Assembly (NCBI GenBank): GCA_030386295.1
Contig: JANQAO010000003.1
Coordinates: 112,114-176,113, forward strand
DNA length: 64,000 nt
DNA from: Candidatus Persebacteraceae bacterium Df01
GTDB lineage: Bacteria > Pseudomonadota > Gammaproteobacteria > Tethybacterales > Persebacteraceae
Direction of reading: 5' to 3'
Part shown: positions 25,808 through 36,120 of the stretch, piece after piece
How the letters are laid out: every line of letters starts with the position of its first letter
Numbering within the stretch: position 1 is the first letter of the stretch
Position numbers and translations under genes: made by a program
Notes under the pieces: model-generated
Seen by the model: only the letters and a program-made list of their open reading frames with translations
Database searches by the model: none
Told to the model about the DNA's origin: nothing

Positions 25808-27187
25808 ATGTTTGATGATATTTATTTTCATAATACTTTAAGTAACCATAAAGAACGTTTTACCCCACAAGCAGCGGAGCGAGTTACTTTATATGTTTGC
25901 GGTCCCACGGTTTACGGGCCAGTGCATGTCGGTAATGCCCGTCCGGCAGTGGTGTTTGATATGTTATTTCGTCTACTGCGTCGTCAGTACGGTGTGGCGG
26001 CGGTACGCTACGCTCGCAATATTACCGATATTGATGACAAAATTATTGCCGCTGCTGCTATTAACAATGAACCGCCAGCAACATTGGCGGCACGTTGGCA
26101 CAAAGATTACCATCTAAATATGCAGGCTTTGTCAGTGTTACCGCCAACCGATGAGCCGTGTGCAACAGATTACCTGCCACAAATGCTCGCCATGATTGAG
26201 ACATTGGTACAAAAAAAACATGCTTACGAAGTTGAAGGGCATGTGCTTTTTCACGTGTCTTCCTATGCTAATCATGGTGTGTTGTCCAATCGCTGTCGTG
26301 AAGATATGCTTGCTGGAGCACGAGTGGAAGTAGCTCCATATAAACGCGATCCCGCCGACTTTGTGCTTTGGAAACCTTCTCCGCCTGAAGCGCCAGGTTG
26401 GGACAGCCCATGGGGGAGAGGACGTCCCGGTTGGCACATTGAATGTTCGGCAATGGCGGCAGCGTGTCTGGGAAAGTGTATTGACATTCATGGTGGTGGG
26501 CAGGATTTGATTTTTCCTCACCACGAAAATGAAATTGCACAAAGTTGTTGCGTCCATGATACCGACTTATTTGCGCGTTATTGGTTGCATAATGGTCACG
26601 TTAATATTGCTGGTGAAAAAATGTCCAAATCAATAGGTAACGTACGCTTGCTTGGCGAAGCGTTGCGGCAGTTTCCGGGTGAGGCGGTGCGTTATGCATT
26701 GCTGTCGGCGCATTATCGCAGCCCGCTCAATTGGACTTCGCGTTTATTGGAGGACGCCAAGTCATCGTTAGATCGACTGTATCGTGCCTTGCCGGCAGAC
26801 AATGGTGAGGCAGCGGATAGCAGCGAAATGCCACCGCCATTTGTAAGTGCATTGGCTGACGATTTAAATACACCGTTGGCGTTTTCCGTCTTACATGATT
26901 ATGCACATACCGCACAACAATCGCCGCCATCATCGCCAGTACGACAGCAACTCAAAGCTGCTGGTAGGTTTTTGGGGTTTTTCAATATGAATGCGGAGGA
27001 ATGGTTTCACGCAGATTTGTCAGCAGTAAAATTATCTACTGCCGACATTGAGATGCTTGTTGCACGGCGCCAGGAAGCACGGGTTGGTCGTGATTTTTCT
27101 GGTGCTGACCGTATTCGTAGTGAGTTGGCGGAAAAAGGTGTGATATTAGAAGATGCGGCGGGTGGAACCACATGGCGGCGCAAATAA
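25808..27187 (+). CDS. cysS: cysteinyl-tRNA synthetase
   Basis: 459 residues, class I synthetase. Zinc ligand and signature region CGPTVYGPVHVGNARP near residue 27 (HVGN as the HIGH box), later HIECSAMA, GGGQDLIFPHHENE and the KMSKS box GEKMSKSIGN near residue 270. It charges tRNA-Cys in the cytoplasm. It starts eleven bases after nadB and overlaps yidD by sixteen bases, so the three are likely one transcript. Confidence 0.97.
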   Translation: MFDDIYFHNTLSNHKERFTPQAAERVTLYVCGPTVYGPVHVGNARPAVVFDMLFRLLRRQYGVAAVRYARNITDIDDKIIAAAAINNEPPATLAARWHKDYHLNMQALSVLPPTDEPCATDYLPQMLAMIETLVQKKHAYEVEGHVLFHVSSYANHGVLSNRCREDMLAGARVEVAPYKRDPADFVLWKPSPPEAPGWDSPWGRGRPGWHIECSAMAAACLGKCIDIHGGGQDLIFPHHENEIAQSCCVHDTDLFARYWLHNGHVNIAGEKMSKSIGNVRLLGEALRQFPGEAVRYALLSAHYRSPLNWTSRLLEDAKSSLDRLYRALPADNGEAADSSEMPPPFVSALADDLNTPLAFSVLHDYAHTAQQSPPSSPVRQQLKAAGRFLGFFNMNAEEWFHADLSAVKLSTADIEMLVARRQEARVGRDFSGADRIRSELAEKGVILEDAAGGTTWRRK

Positions 27188-27468
27188 TTACTTTGATTAG
27201 AGGTATTCCGCGCCGCTTGGCGTTAACATTGATCGTCGTTTATCAATATTTGTTTTCGCCATTTTTTGCCGGTAGTTGCCGTTTTTATCCCAGCTGTTCT
27301 GAATATGCAAAAACGGTGTTTACGCATTATGGGTTGTTGCAGGCATTGTTGCTTACTGTGTGTCGCCTGCTACGTTGTCACCCTTTTGCTACTGGCGGAG
27401 TGGATTTGCCACCCAAAAAAAGCGCTTGTTGTAGTAAAAAAATGCTGCCGCCTCAAAAAAGTGATTGA
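27172..27468 (+). CDS. yidD: membrane protein insertion efficiency factor YidD
   Basis: 98 residues with the signature YQYLFSPFFAGSCRFYPSCS, a short amphipathic helix and three conserved cysteines; C-terminal GGVDLPP. YidD helps YidC-dependent insertion of inner-membrane proteins and usually sits near rnpA-yidC; here it is instead behind cysS, overlapping it by sixteen bases. Length matches the family. Confidence 0.88.
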   Translation: MAAQIITLIRGIPRRLALTLIVVYQYLFSPFFAGSCRFYPSCSEYAKTVFTHYGLLQALLLTVCRLLRCHPFATGGVDLPPKKSACCSKKMLPPQKSD

Positions 27469-27684
27469 CAAAAAATTGGTTTTAGCCACAGCTATCGGTA
27501 CTTCCCAACAGTAGGATGAGCAGTGTTGTGTTAGAAAGGGCGGGAAGCACTCGTATTTGCATAAATACGGTTGTACGACACAATTATTGCATATTTTAAC
27601 GGCGCTTTATTTTTACGAATTAAGCTTTGTCAGCATGTTAAAATAGGCTTTTTATTGTTACTACGGAAGGCTTATTAAATTACT

Positions 27685-30271
27685 GTGCCCGAAAAAGATA
27701 TTAGTTTTGCCAAAGAATTATCCGAAGTTAGTTTAGAGTCGCGCATGCAAAGTGCCTATTTGGATTACGCTATGAGCGTGATTGTCGGGCGCGCTTTGCC
27801 GGATGTACGAGATGGACTAAAGCCAGTGCACCGGCGCACTCTGTATGCCATGCACCAGGCGTCCAACGACTGGAATAAGCCATATAAAAAATCAGCCCGC
27901 ATCGTTGGTGATGTGTTGGGTAAATTTCACCCACACAGTCAGGATGCCGTTTATGATGCCTTAGTGCGCATGGCACAAAATTTTTCTATGCGCGCCATGC
28001 TGGTGGATGGGCAAGGGAACTTTGGCTCTATTGATGGTGATAACCCTGCTGCCATGCGTTACACCGAAGTACGAATGGCTAAAATCGCTCATGCGCTGCT
28101 TGAAGATATCGAAAAAGGCACGGTAGATTTTGTTCCCAACTATGACGGTTCTGAAAATGAACCGATGGTATTGCCAGCGCGTTTTCCCAATTTACTGGTG
28201 AACGGATCTTCCGGTATCGCCGTGGGCATGGCGACGAATATTCCACCGCATAATCTTGGTGAGACTATTGATGCCGCTTTGTTGCTGTTGGACAAACCTG
28301 ATGCTGACGTTGCTGATTTGCAAAAATTAATGCCAGCGCCAGATTTTCCTACCGGTGCTTTATTGTTCGACATGGGTGGAGTGACGGCGGCGTATCGTAC
28401 CGGTCGTGGGCGAGTAACTATGCGAGGCAGAACGCATTTTGAAAATATAGAAAAAAGTAGTTCACGGCAAGCAATTATTATTGATGAATTACCGTATCAA
28501 GTTAATAAAGCGACGCTTATTTCCCGCATTGCTGAGCTTGCGCGCGACAAAAAAATTAACGGTATTTCCGACCTGCGCGATGAATCAGACCGCAAGGGCA
28601 TTCGCGTAGTGGTTGAACTGCGTCGTGGCGAAAATGCCGACGTGATACTTAACCATTTGCACAAAGAAACGCAGTTGCAGGATAATTTTTCCATTAACAT
28701 GGTGGCGCTAGTAGACGGTGCACCGCAGCAGCTTACACTCAAAGAAATACTCGAAAATTTCTTGCGTCATCGGCGAGAAGTAGTAGTGCGACGGACGCTT
28801 TTTGAGTTGAACAAAGCGCGAACGCGAGCTCATTTGCTGGAAGGATATGCCGCAGCGGTGGCCAATGTAGACGAGATTGTTAATCTTATCAAGTCATCAT
28901 CGTCGCCGGCGGAGGCTGAAAAAGCACTGCTTGCGCGTGAGTGGCCGGCAACAGTGGTGGTGGATATGCTGTCGCGGTTAGAAAAACCTGCCGATGCTAT
29001 GCCCGAAGATGCTGATAATAGTCGCGGCTTGCAGGCGAACGGTGCTTACTTGTTTTCTACCGTGCAGACCAAAGCAATTTTGGATTTGCGATTGGCTCGA
29101 TTGACGGCGATGGAGCGCGATAAAATTGCCGCCGATTATGCCTCGGTGGTAGAAGACATAGTGCAATACTTAAATTTGTTGGCTAGCCCTAAAAAGATCA
29201 ATCGCCGCATTGCCGATGAGCTGAGAGAGGCACACAAAAAACTTTGCGACGCCGCGGCGCAGTGAAATTATCCCCGATGCTGATGACATTAACATAGAAA
29301 GCCTGATTACCGAAGAGGAAATGATGGTGACTTTTTCACACCGTGGTTATGTTAAGCGTCAGGCGGTGTCGGATTATCGTACTCAGCGGCGCGGCGGACG
29401 TGGTAAGCAAGCTGCGGGAACTCGCGAAGATGATTTTATTAATCGTCTTTTTGTAGCTAGCACACACGATTATCTGCTCATTTTTACTAATTTAGGCAAG
29501 GTTTTTTGGAAAAAAGTTTACGAACTACCACTAGCATCTCGCATCAGCCGCGGGCGCCCAATTGTGGGATTGTTGGAGTTGAGTGAAGGAGAGACGGTAC
29601 AAACCGTTTTGCCGGTAGATAATTTTGAAGGTGAGCGGTATGTAGTTTTTGCCACCGCTGGTGGAGTGGTTAAAAAAACTTTACTATCGGCATTCTCTAA
29701 TCCACGGCGTAATGGCATTATCGCCATTTCACTGGATGATAATGACCGATTAATTAACGCCGCGCTAACTGGCGACGGCGATACGTTGTTGCTATTTTCT
29801 AATGTCGGTAAGGCTGTGCGTTTTTATGCCGGTGACTTACGTGCCATGGGACGTTCGACGCGTGGCGTACGCGGTATGCGCCTTAAGGAGGGGCAACAAT
29901 TGGTTTCAATGTTGGCGTTATCCGTTGAAGCGGCGGAGCAAAATGCTATTTTAGTAGCTGCAAACAATGGTCGCGGCAAGCGTACTGACGCCGATGAATT
30001 TGCTATTAAAGGGCGAGGAGGGCAGGGAGTTATTGCTTTGCGGCTGCCATCCAATGATAAAGATGCGGCCGTTATCGGTGCTACGCTGGCCGGTGATAAA
30101 GATGATTTGATGTTGATTACCAACGGCGGAGTGCTAGTACGCACCAGTATGAAAGAAATTCGCCGGTTAGGACGCGTTACCCAAGGTTCTAGATTGATTA
30201 ATTTAGATAAAAATAGTCGGCTGGTTAGTGTGGCACAAATTATTGAAGAGGATGATGACGACGGAGAATAA
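27685..30271 (+). CDS. gyrA: DNA gyrase subunit A, interrupted by a +1 frameshift
   Basis: The first frame (27685-29265, GTG start) covers the breakage-reunion domain: LPDVRDGLKPVHRR, GQGNFGSIDGD and catalytic Tyr in AAMRYTE. The second, from about 29242 on, covers EIIPDADDINIESLITEEE and the six-bladed C-terminal domain with GyrA box QRRGGRGK and ends in an acidic tail. Removing one A from the A6 run at 29236-29241 joins them into about 861 residues, the normal length. The quinolone-contact segment reads HPHSQDAVYD instead of the usual HPHGDSAVYD. An essential gene should not be null, so expect a sequence error or slippage rescue. The 3' end overlaps the next gene. Confidence 0.9.
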
Positions 30272-31349
30272 TCCGCGTGTTAGTGTGGTTTCTCCTACCT
30301 ATCAGGAGGTGGAAAATATTCCATTATTGGCAGCACGAGTGAATGCGGCGCTAGCCAATGACTCTTATGAATTACTTATTGTTGATGATGACTCCGGTGA
30401 TGGCACTGCTGCTGTTTGTGCGCAACTAGCAAAAACTCTGCCGGTGCGATTGCTATCGCGTACCGAAAATCGCGGTTTGTCGCCGGCGGTAATTGACGGT
30501 ATCACTCACGCTAAAGGTGAATTTGTGGTGGTAATAGATGCCGATTTATCTCATCCACCAGAAAAAATATCAGAAATTGTGACCATGTTGGCAAATGGTG
30601 AGGCCGATTTTGTTGTTGGTTCGCGTTATGTCAAGGGTGGTGAATTAGATGAAGACTGGCCCTGGTATCGAAAAATAAATTCGCTGGGCGCAACATTGCT
30701 GGCAAAGCCGTTAGTACCGCTGGCCGATCCTATGTCGGGATTTTTTGCACTGCGCCGAGACGGTATGCCACAAAAGAATCTATCTCCTATCGGTTATAAA
30801 ATCGGTTTGGAAATTGCAGTTAAAGCTGGCTGGCCTCGTGAGCGCATTCGGGAAGCACCGATACGTTTTGATGACCGGCAGCACGGAAAAAGTAAGATGA
30901 CAATGGGGCAGCAGTTTAATTATTTGCGGCACTTGCGACGTTTGTATCACTATCGCTGGCCTAAACGTATGGAACTATTACAATTTACCGCCGTGGGCGG
31001 TAGCGGTTTTGTTTTGGATGTCGCGGCATATTTTGCTTTGTTAGCGGTAGGAGTGCCACATTTGGCGGCGCGGGCATTGGCATTTTGGCCGGCAGTAACG
31101 TCTAACTGGTTTCTCAATCGTATCATGACTTTTAAGACTCGAGTTCGCACTGAAGCTAAAAAACAGTGGTTTCAATACGTGGCGGTTTCCATTGCCGGTT
31201 TTGCTATCAATTGGGGGACATATGCCGGACTTACGCTACAAACTGAATTTTTTGCCGAGCAGCATTTTGTCGCCTTGATGATGGGTGTGTTGGCAGGGAC
31301 GGCTTTTAATTTCATTTCGTCCGATTGGCTGGTTTTTAAAAAACAATAA
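30252..31349 (+). CDS. polyprenol-phosphate glycosyltransferase with GtrA domain
   Basis: About 365 residues. N-terminal GT-A domain of the DPM1-like GT2 family: VSPTYQEVENIPLL, VDDDSGDGT and DADLSHPPEKI (DxD region). C-terminal GtrA domain with four membrane segments starts near residue 240 (LLQFTAVGGSGFVLD). The two activities, charging a lipid-phosphate with a sugar and moving it across the membrane, are fused as in some bacteria and archaea. The start ATG (30252 or 30255) lies inside the acidic tail of gyrA, overlapping it by about 20 bases. Confidence 0.88.
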   Translation: MMTTENNPRVSVVSPTYQEVENIPLLAARVNAALANDSYELLIVDDDSGDGTAAVCAQLAKTLPVRLLSRTENRGLSPAVIDGITHAKGEFVVVIDADLSHPPEKISEIVTMLANGEADFVVGSRYVKGGELDEDWPWYRKINSLGATLLAKPLVPLADPMSGFFALRRDGMPQKNLSPIGYKIGLEIAVKAGWPRERIREAPIRFDDRQHGKSKMTMGQQFNYLRHLRRLYHYRWPKRMELLQFTAVGGSGFVLDVAAYFALLAVGVPHLAARALAFWPAVTSNWFLNRIMTFKTRVRTEAKKQWFQYVAVSIAGFAINWGTYAGLTLQTEFFAEQHFVALMMGVLAGTAFNFISSDWLVFKKQ

Positions 31350-31420
31350 GTCTATCGTTCTGATGTGCGCAAGTGACCGAACTGCTGAAATAAACAGTAA
31401 GGTCAGGAAATCAGGTTGAT

Positions 31421-31714
31421 GTGAATAACATAATAAAACTCCCTAGCTACGGTTATTTATGTTTTTTCTGTCAATCCATTAATTTAATAGCGGCGGTAAT
31501 TTCGGTTGCAGTTGTGGCGCCGGCAGAAACAAAATATCGTCAAATGATTTTATGCTATCGTGCCTTGTGGGATGCAATTTTTATTTTTACTTATGGAACG
31601 CACTTTGCATTTATGCTTATAAAAAAATATGAGCGCGTTTTTTTATTTACTGGAGGCGTGGTTGTAGTAACAGCTTCGACAGTATCTAGTCAGTTACGAG
31701 ATATTGCCAACTAA
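31421..31714 (+). CDS. hypothetical small membrane protein (doubtful)
   Basis: A 97-codon GTG-started frame in a 510-base gap between convergent genes. It encodes two hydrophobic stretches (NLIAAVISVAVVAPA; VFLFTGGVVVVTAS) and no motif I recognise. AGGTTGAT upstream is a poor ribosome-binding site. It could be a real small protein or a remnant. Nothing else is visible in 31350-31862. Confidence 0.25.
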   Translation: MNNIIKLPSYGYLCFFCQSINLIAAVISVAVVAPAETKYRQMILCYRALWDAIFIFTYGTHFAFMLIKKYERVFLFTGGVVVVTASTVSSQLRDIAN

Positions 31715-31862
31715 TATTGCGCTATCTTTAATTTCCCTTGAGTTAGGGTGGTATTTTACTTATGTTGGGGAGCTCTTTGCTTGCATTGTTCTTAACAAAT
31801 TATCTGCATCGTCAAAGTTAGTAAAATAATTTTCAAATGGTGTACTGGCTGCGGCCGGATAT

Positions 31863-32588
31863 TTAATCCGACAATGCCGATACCATTGCCAATGCGGCGA
31901 GTGCCGCCGTTTCCGCTCGTAGTATTCGTGTACCCAAATTAGCAAAAGTAAAGCCGGCTGAAAGGCATTGTTCTTCTTCTGTATTGGTTAGTCCAGATTC
32001 GGGACCAAATAAAAAAATTGCCGGTTGTGCCGACTGATACGCCACCGACAAATGTTGTTTGGCTCGTGGTGATAATAGGATTTTTTGTTTGCTATCGCCT
32101 TGCGCTAAAAAATCTGACAAGGTAATTAGAGAATCTACAACGGGTACAGTCGCTCGTCCGCATTGGCCGCTGGCAGCGGTGGACAAGCGTTGCCAACGAG
32201 CGATCGGAGCGCGAATATTATTTGTATGGGCGGTGGTTAATGGAGTAATACGAGCGGCGCCCAATTCTGTCATTTTTTCTACTGCCCAATCCATTTTGGC
32301 CGACGCACAAACGGCTTGGGCAATGTGAATGCAAATATCGCTATCCGCCATTAATGATGAGATCTTTTCATCTACATGCAATTCAACACCTTTTTTATCA
32401 GCGGTGATAATGATCGCCGCATACTCGCCGCCGTTACCGTCAAATACGTGTACAACATCTTTGGGTTTCATGCGCAATACGCGCAATAAGTAATGACTTT
32501 GTTGCGCGGGCAGGTAACAGGTGCTGTTGCTTGTTGCCTGCGGCAGGTACAAGCGCGGCGGCATGGCGTTAGTCGCTGGTGTTGCCAA
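31863..32588 (-). CDS. rsmE: 16S rRNA m3U1498 methyltransferase
   Basis: 241 residues, SPOUT family. The N-terminal PUA-like domain has HYLLRVLRMKPKDVVHVFDG; the knotted SAM-binding C-terminus has FLFGPESGLTNTEEEQ and LGTRILRAETAALAAL, the RsmE signature. It methylates U1498 in the ribosomal decoding region. It overlaps the mscS-like gene by twenty bases at its 5' end, ending a four-gene minus-strand run. Confidence 0.95.
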   Translation of the reverse strand: MATPATNAMPPRLYLPQATSNSTCYLPAQQSHYLLRVLRMKPKDVVHVFDGNGGEYAAIIITADKKGVELHVDEKISSLMADSDICIHIAQAVCASAKMDWAVEKMTELGAARITPLTTAHTNNIRAPIARWQRLSTAASGQCGRATVPVVDSLITLSDFLAQGDSKQKILLSPRAKQHLSVAYQSAQPAIFLFGPESGLTNTEEEQCLSAGFTFANLGTRILRAETAALAALAMVSALSD

Positions 32589-33691
32589 TTTTGTGCGGAA
32601 CAGAAGGGGCGTTGTTCATATGATGCAGTGTGCGCGTGGGAAAGGCAAATTCGGCACCGTGTTTTTGTACAATGGCGGCAACTTCAAGCAAAACGTTGCC
32701 TTTGACAGCATGAAAAACTACCCAGTCGGTAGTGCGAGTCATAGCATAAATGAAAAAATCCAACGAAGAGTCGCCATAGCGGTCAAAGGCGACAATCAGC
32801 GTTTTATTCTGATCAACATCGGAGTGTGCTTGTAGCATGGCACGGGTGTCTTCTAAGATGACTGATAGCTTGTCAATATCATCGTAGCGCAATCCTATAT
32901 ATTCGTAAATGCGGCGGTTATTCATGCGCTGTGGATTTTCAATAATTTGGCTGGAAAATAGAGAATTTGGTACATACAGTGGCCGTTGGTCAAAAGTACG
33001 TAATTCTGTCATGCGCCAGCCAATTTTTTCCACCACGCCTTCAATATTTGAATCAGGGCATCGTATCCAGTCGCCGATAACAAAAGGACGTTCCCAAAAA
33101 ATCACCATGCCAGATAAAAAATTGGCTAATGTATCTTTGGCGGCAAAACCGATGGCAATGCCGCCAATGCCACCAAAAGCCAACAAACCAGAAATAGACA
33201 CGCCAAAAGCTTCCATGGTAGTTAGTAGGGCAATAAATACCAAAATTGCGCGTAACACCCGTGATACTGAATATACAGCACCGGGCTGCAACTGTTTGTC
33301 GCCGATGCGCAAAGTATTGCGACGATAATGTGTTTCCAAGCCGGAAATTAATCGCAAGAGCGCCCAAAAAAAATGCAATCGTAAAAGCAACGGAGCGTAT
33401 TGTAGAAAAAAGATGGGCGATGTGTTGGTAATCGGAAAAAATAGTGCCGATGGTGGCGATGATTTGCTGTATTCCCAAAATGAGGATAAAAATCGCAACT
33501 GGCGTGTTGATAGCGCGAACGATAATGTCATCCCACGGCTTAACCGTTTCTTGTGCTCGTCGGCTCAGGTAGCGACAGATGCGCGCCCACAAAAATAAGG
33601 TAAGGATGGTGGAAACAAGCAATAGTGCACATTTAGCTAGCCAACCGTAGGTTCCTATCCAGATAGAGATGTCTGCAATAAAGGAAGTCAT
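32569..33691 (-). pseudogene. MscS-family mechanosensitive channel, frameshifted
   Basis: The upstream frame from ATG 33691 encodes membrane segments (WLAKCALLLVSTILTLFLW, TPVAIFILILGIQQI). The downstream frame encodes the pore and beta domain: SGLLAFGGIGGIAIGFAAKD, NFLSGMVIFWERPFVIGDWI, then RRIYEYIGLRYDD. The two meet at a T8 run on the minus strand near 33367-33374; seven Ts would give AFFWALLRLISGLE and one open frame of about 374 residues. So it is either a one-base sequence error or a slippage-prone or dead gene. It overlaps msrQ by four bases. The family relieves osmotic stress at the inner membrane. Confidence 0.8.
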
Positions 33692-34317
33692 GATACTTTT
33701 CTTGTACGGGTAATGCGGGCGCGTAGTGAAGGAGCACGTAAAGCCAGTAAAGCAATCATAATGACCAAATAGGTTAACGGCTCAGAGAGATCTTCTCCGC
33801 GCTCAAGCCAGAGAAAGTGTAAGGGCCCCAGTAGCGCAATAAGATAAATACTTTTGTGTAGGCTCGTCCAGCGTTTGCTTCCCATTTTTTTGATACTGAA
33901 GCGATTAGAAGTTATTGCCAGTGGTAGCAACAGCAAAAAAGCAACAAAGCCGACGGTAATGTATTTGCGCTTGATAATGTCATCAACAACCAGTGAAAAA
34001 TCTAGCTGCAAATCCAAAAACAAATAGGTGCAAAAATGGCAGAACACATAAAAAAATGCAAATAAGCCAAACATGCGGCGCAGTTTAATAGGGCTGTTCC
34101 ATCGCGTTATTTGACGCAGCGGTGTCATCAGCAAGATGATAATTAAAAAGTGCAAAGCATGTTCTCCTGTCTCGCGGGTAATAAATTCTACCGGCTCGGT
34201 GATATTACCGCTTAATACGGCATAGGTTATTGCCGCCAGCGGCGCTAAGGAAACAATAAAAAGCGTTCCCTTGAGTAAGTTAAAGCGCTGAGGCGAAAGC
34301 GATTGCGCAACCGGCAT
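33688..34317 (-). CDS. msrQ: heme subunit MsrQ of periplasmic methionine sulfoxide reductase
   Basis: 209 residues with six membrane segments of the ferric-reductase-like YedZ/MsrQ family; heme histidines lie in GEHALHFLIIILLMTPLR, FCHFCTYLFL and WTSLHKSIYLIALLGPLHFLW. MsrQ passes quinone electrons to MsrP in the periplasm for repair of oxidised methionine. It directly abuts msrP (one-base overlap) and overlaps the channel gene by four bases. Confidence 0.93.
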   Translation of the reverse strand: MPVAQSLSPQRFNLLKGTLFIVSLAPLAAITYAVLSGNITEPVEFITRETGEHALHFLIIILLMTPLRQITRWNSPIKLRRMFGLFAFFYVFCHFCTYLFLDLQLDFSLVVDDIIKRKYITVGFVAFLLLLPLAITSNRFSIKKMGSKRWTSLHKSIYLIALLGPLHFLWLERGEDLSEPLTYLVIMIALLALRAPSLRARITRTRKVS

Positions 34318-35264
34318 TAGAAGTTTTTTTGCAAATCCATGCCGGCGTATAGTGACGCTACTTCATCGGCGAAACCGTTAAACATTTCAGTAGGACGGCG
34401 TGTCGGAAACAGACTATCGTCAATAACGCGCTCTGATGCTTGACTCCAGCGTGGATGATCAGCCATTGGATTGACGTTGGCATAAAAACCGTACTCGCTC
34501 GGTTGTATGAAATTCCATGTGGTGGTTGGTTGCTCAGCAGAAAAAACGATTTTGACTGGAGCTTTACCCGATTTAAACCCGTATTTCCAAGGAATCATAA
34601 GACGTACCGGTGCGCCGTTTTGAGTTGGAATACGCTCGCCGTACATGCCAAATACCAGTAGCGTTAGCGGATTTATGGCTTCATCCAGCCGCAAGGCTTC
34701 AATATAGGGCCAGGGCAGGGAACGGTTGGCTTTATCAGGAAATAGGGTTTCTGGATTGAAAGTAATAAAACTTACGTATTTACAACCAGCGGCGGGTTCT
34801 ACTGCATTTACCAGTGCTTTTAGCGGAAAGCCAATCCAAGGAATAACCATAGACCACGCTTCTACACAGCGTAGGCGATAAATACGTTCTTCCATCGGTG
34901 CCAATTTTGCTAAGTCATCCACATCAAAAATTCGAGGCTTGTTGACCGTGCCGTTAACTTCCACTTTCCATGGTTCTGGTTTATACCAATCAGCGTTGCT
35001 GGCTGGGTCGCTTTTACCGGTACTCAATTCATAAAAGTTATTGTGTCCTTGCGCTTTCTTTTTTGGAGCCAAAGCTTCATAGTTTTGTGATTTCAAAGTA
35101 TATGCCGAAGGGCTAGCGGCAAGTGGTGTGGCGGCTGTCGCGTTATTGGTCAGAGCAAAAGCCGACATTGACAACATCCCCGCAAGCAAACGACGACGAT
35201 TGTGATAAAAATGCGATGGTGTGATTTCAGACGGACGGTAACGGTCAGGTTTACGAATTAGCAT
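34317..35264 (-). CDS. msrP: periplasmic methionine sulfoxide reductase catalytic subunit
   Basis: About 315 residues. A twin-arginine signal (NRRRLLAGMLSMSAFAL) near residue 22 directs Tat export; the molybdopterin domain follows with LRCVEAWSMVIPWIGFPL, whose Cys binds molybdenum, and GAPVRLMIPWKYGFKSGK. I chose the ATG at 35264, preceded by AAAGGA, over one fourteen codons upstream. It is a second molybdenum-enzyme link in the window, but MsrP uses plain molybdopterin and does not need XdhC. Confidence 0.95.
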   Translation of the reverse strand: MLIRKPDRYRPSEITPSHFYHNRRRLLAGMLSMSAFALTNNATAATPLAASPSAYTLKSQNYEALAPKKKAQGHNNFYELSTGKSDPASNADWYKPEPWKVEVNGTVNKPRIFDVDDLAKLAPMEERIYRLRCVEAWSMVIPWIGFPLKALVNAVEPAAGCKYVSFITFNPETLFPDKANRSLPWPYIEALRLDEAINPLTLLVFGMYGERIPTQNGAPVRLMIPWKYGFKSGKAPVKIVFSAEQPTTTWNFIQPSEYGFYANVNPMADHPRWSQASERVIDDSLFPTRRPTEMFNGFADEVASLYAGMDLQKNF

Positions 35265-35442
35265 ATTGTTCCTTTGAGAATCGCTTGTTAGGCGGAAATA
35301 TAGCACGCAAGGAGGTTCTTATAGAAACGCTATCGCATGGATGACAGCATTAGAATATTGCCGATGTCTGGTACAAAGGCAGATTTTTTTATTAAAGGAG
35401 TAAGAGTTTTTTCAGTAAGAAGGGTAGTCTATAATTTAATTT

Positions 35443-36120
35443 ATGTCGCATTCACTTAAATTAGATAATTATGAGCGTCCTGTTTTACACCCCCCTACGG
35501 GTGATAGGCGGTTGCTTCTCCATTCCTGTTGTGCGCCGTGCGCTGGTGAAATTATAGAAGCACTGTTGGCTTCTAATATTTTGCTCACAGTGTTTTTTTA
35601 CAATCCCAACATTCATCCCCACGCTGAATATGAAATACGCAAGCGTGAAAATCGGCGTTTTTGCGAGCAACGTAACGTGCCCGTTATTGATGCTGATTAC
35701 GATTTGGATAATTGGTTTGTGCGGGTGCGAGGACTAGAAAATGAACCAGAGCGCGGGCGGCGCTGTACGGCATGTTTTAATATGCGTTTTGAGCGTACTG
35801 CTCTGTATGCAGCAGAAAACGATTTTTCATTAATTTCTAGCACACTCGGTATTTCACGTTGGAAAGATATGGCGCAGATTAATGGTTGTGGTGAACGGGC
35901 TGCGGCGCGCTGGGAAGGCATGCACTATTGGACGTTTAACTGGCGTAAGCACGGTGGTAGTCAGCGTATGATTGAGCTAGCCAAGCGAGAAAATTTTTAT
36001 CAGCAGGAATATTGCGGTTGTGTGTATTCACTGCGCGACACTAATTCTTGGCGAAGACAAAATAACCGCCCGCGAGTAGAGCGGGGAGTTAAGTTTTACG
36101 GTTATGGTGGGCTGTTATGA
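35443..36120 (+). CDS. queH: epoxyqueuosine reductase QueH
   Basis: 225 residues of the QueH (DUF208) family: [14 protein letters not shown] near residue 27, later [10 protein letters not shown] and QEYCGCVYS, the cysteines that bind a 4Fe-4S cluster and a second metal. It makes the last step of the tRNA modification queuosine where QueG is absent. The stop overlaps the nadK start by four bases (ATGA). Confidence 0.93.
   Translation: MSHSLKLDNYERPVLHPPTGDRRLLLHSCCAPCAGEIIEALLASNILLTVFFYNPNIHPHAEYEIRKRENRRFCEQRNVPVIDADYDLDNWFVRVRGLENEPERGRRCTACFNMRFERTALYAAENDFSLISSTLGISRWKDMAQINGCGERAAARWEGMHYWTFNWRKHGGSQRMIELAKRENFYQQEYCGCVYSLRDTNSWRRQNNRPRVERGVKFYGYGGLL

Noticed and set aside
29233-29245. 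Programmed minus-one ribosomal frameshift at an A-AAA-AAC slippery site in gyrA
   Set aside because: The heptamer is out of phase with the reading frame and the needed correction is plus one; no precedent for gyrA is known to me.
33246-33431. Antisense ORFs across mscS, gyrA, ybbP and rpoD
   Set aside because: They are shadows of well-supported genes with no start signals or family features.
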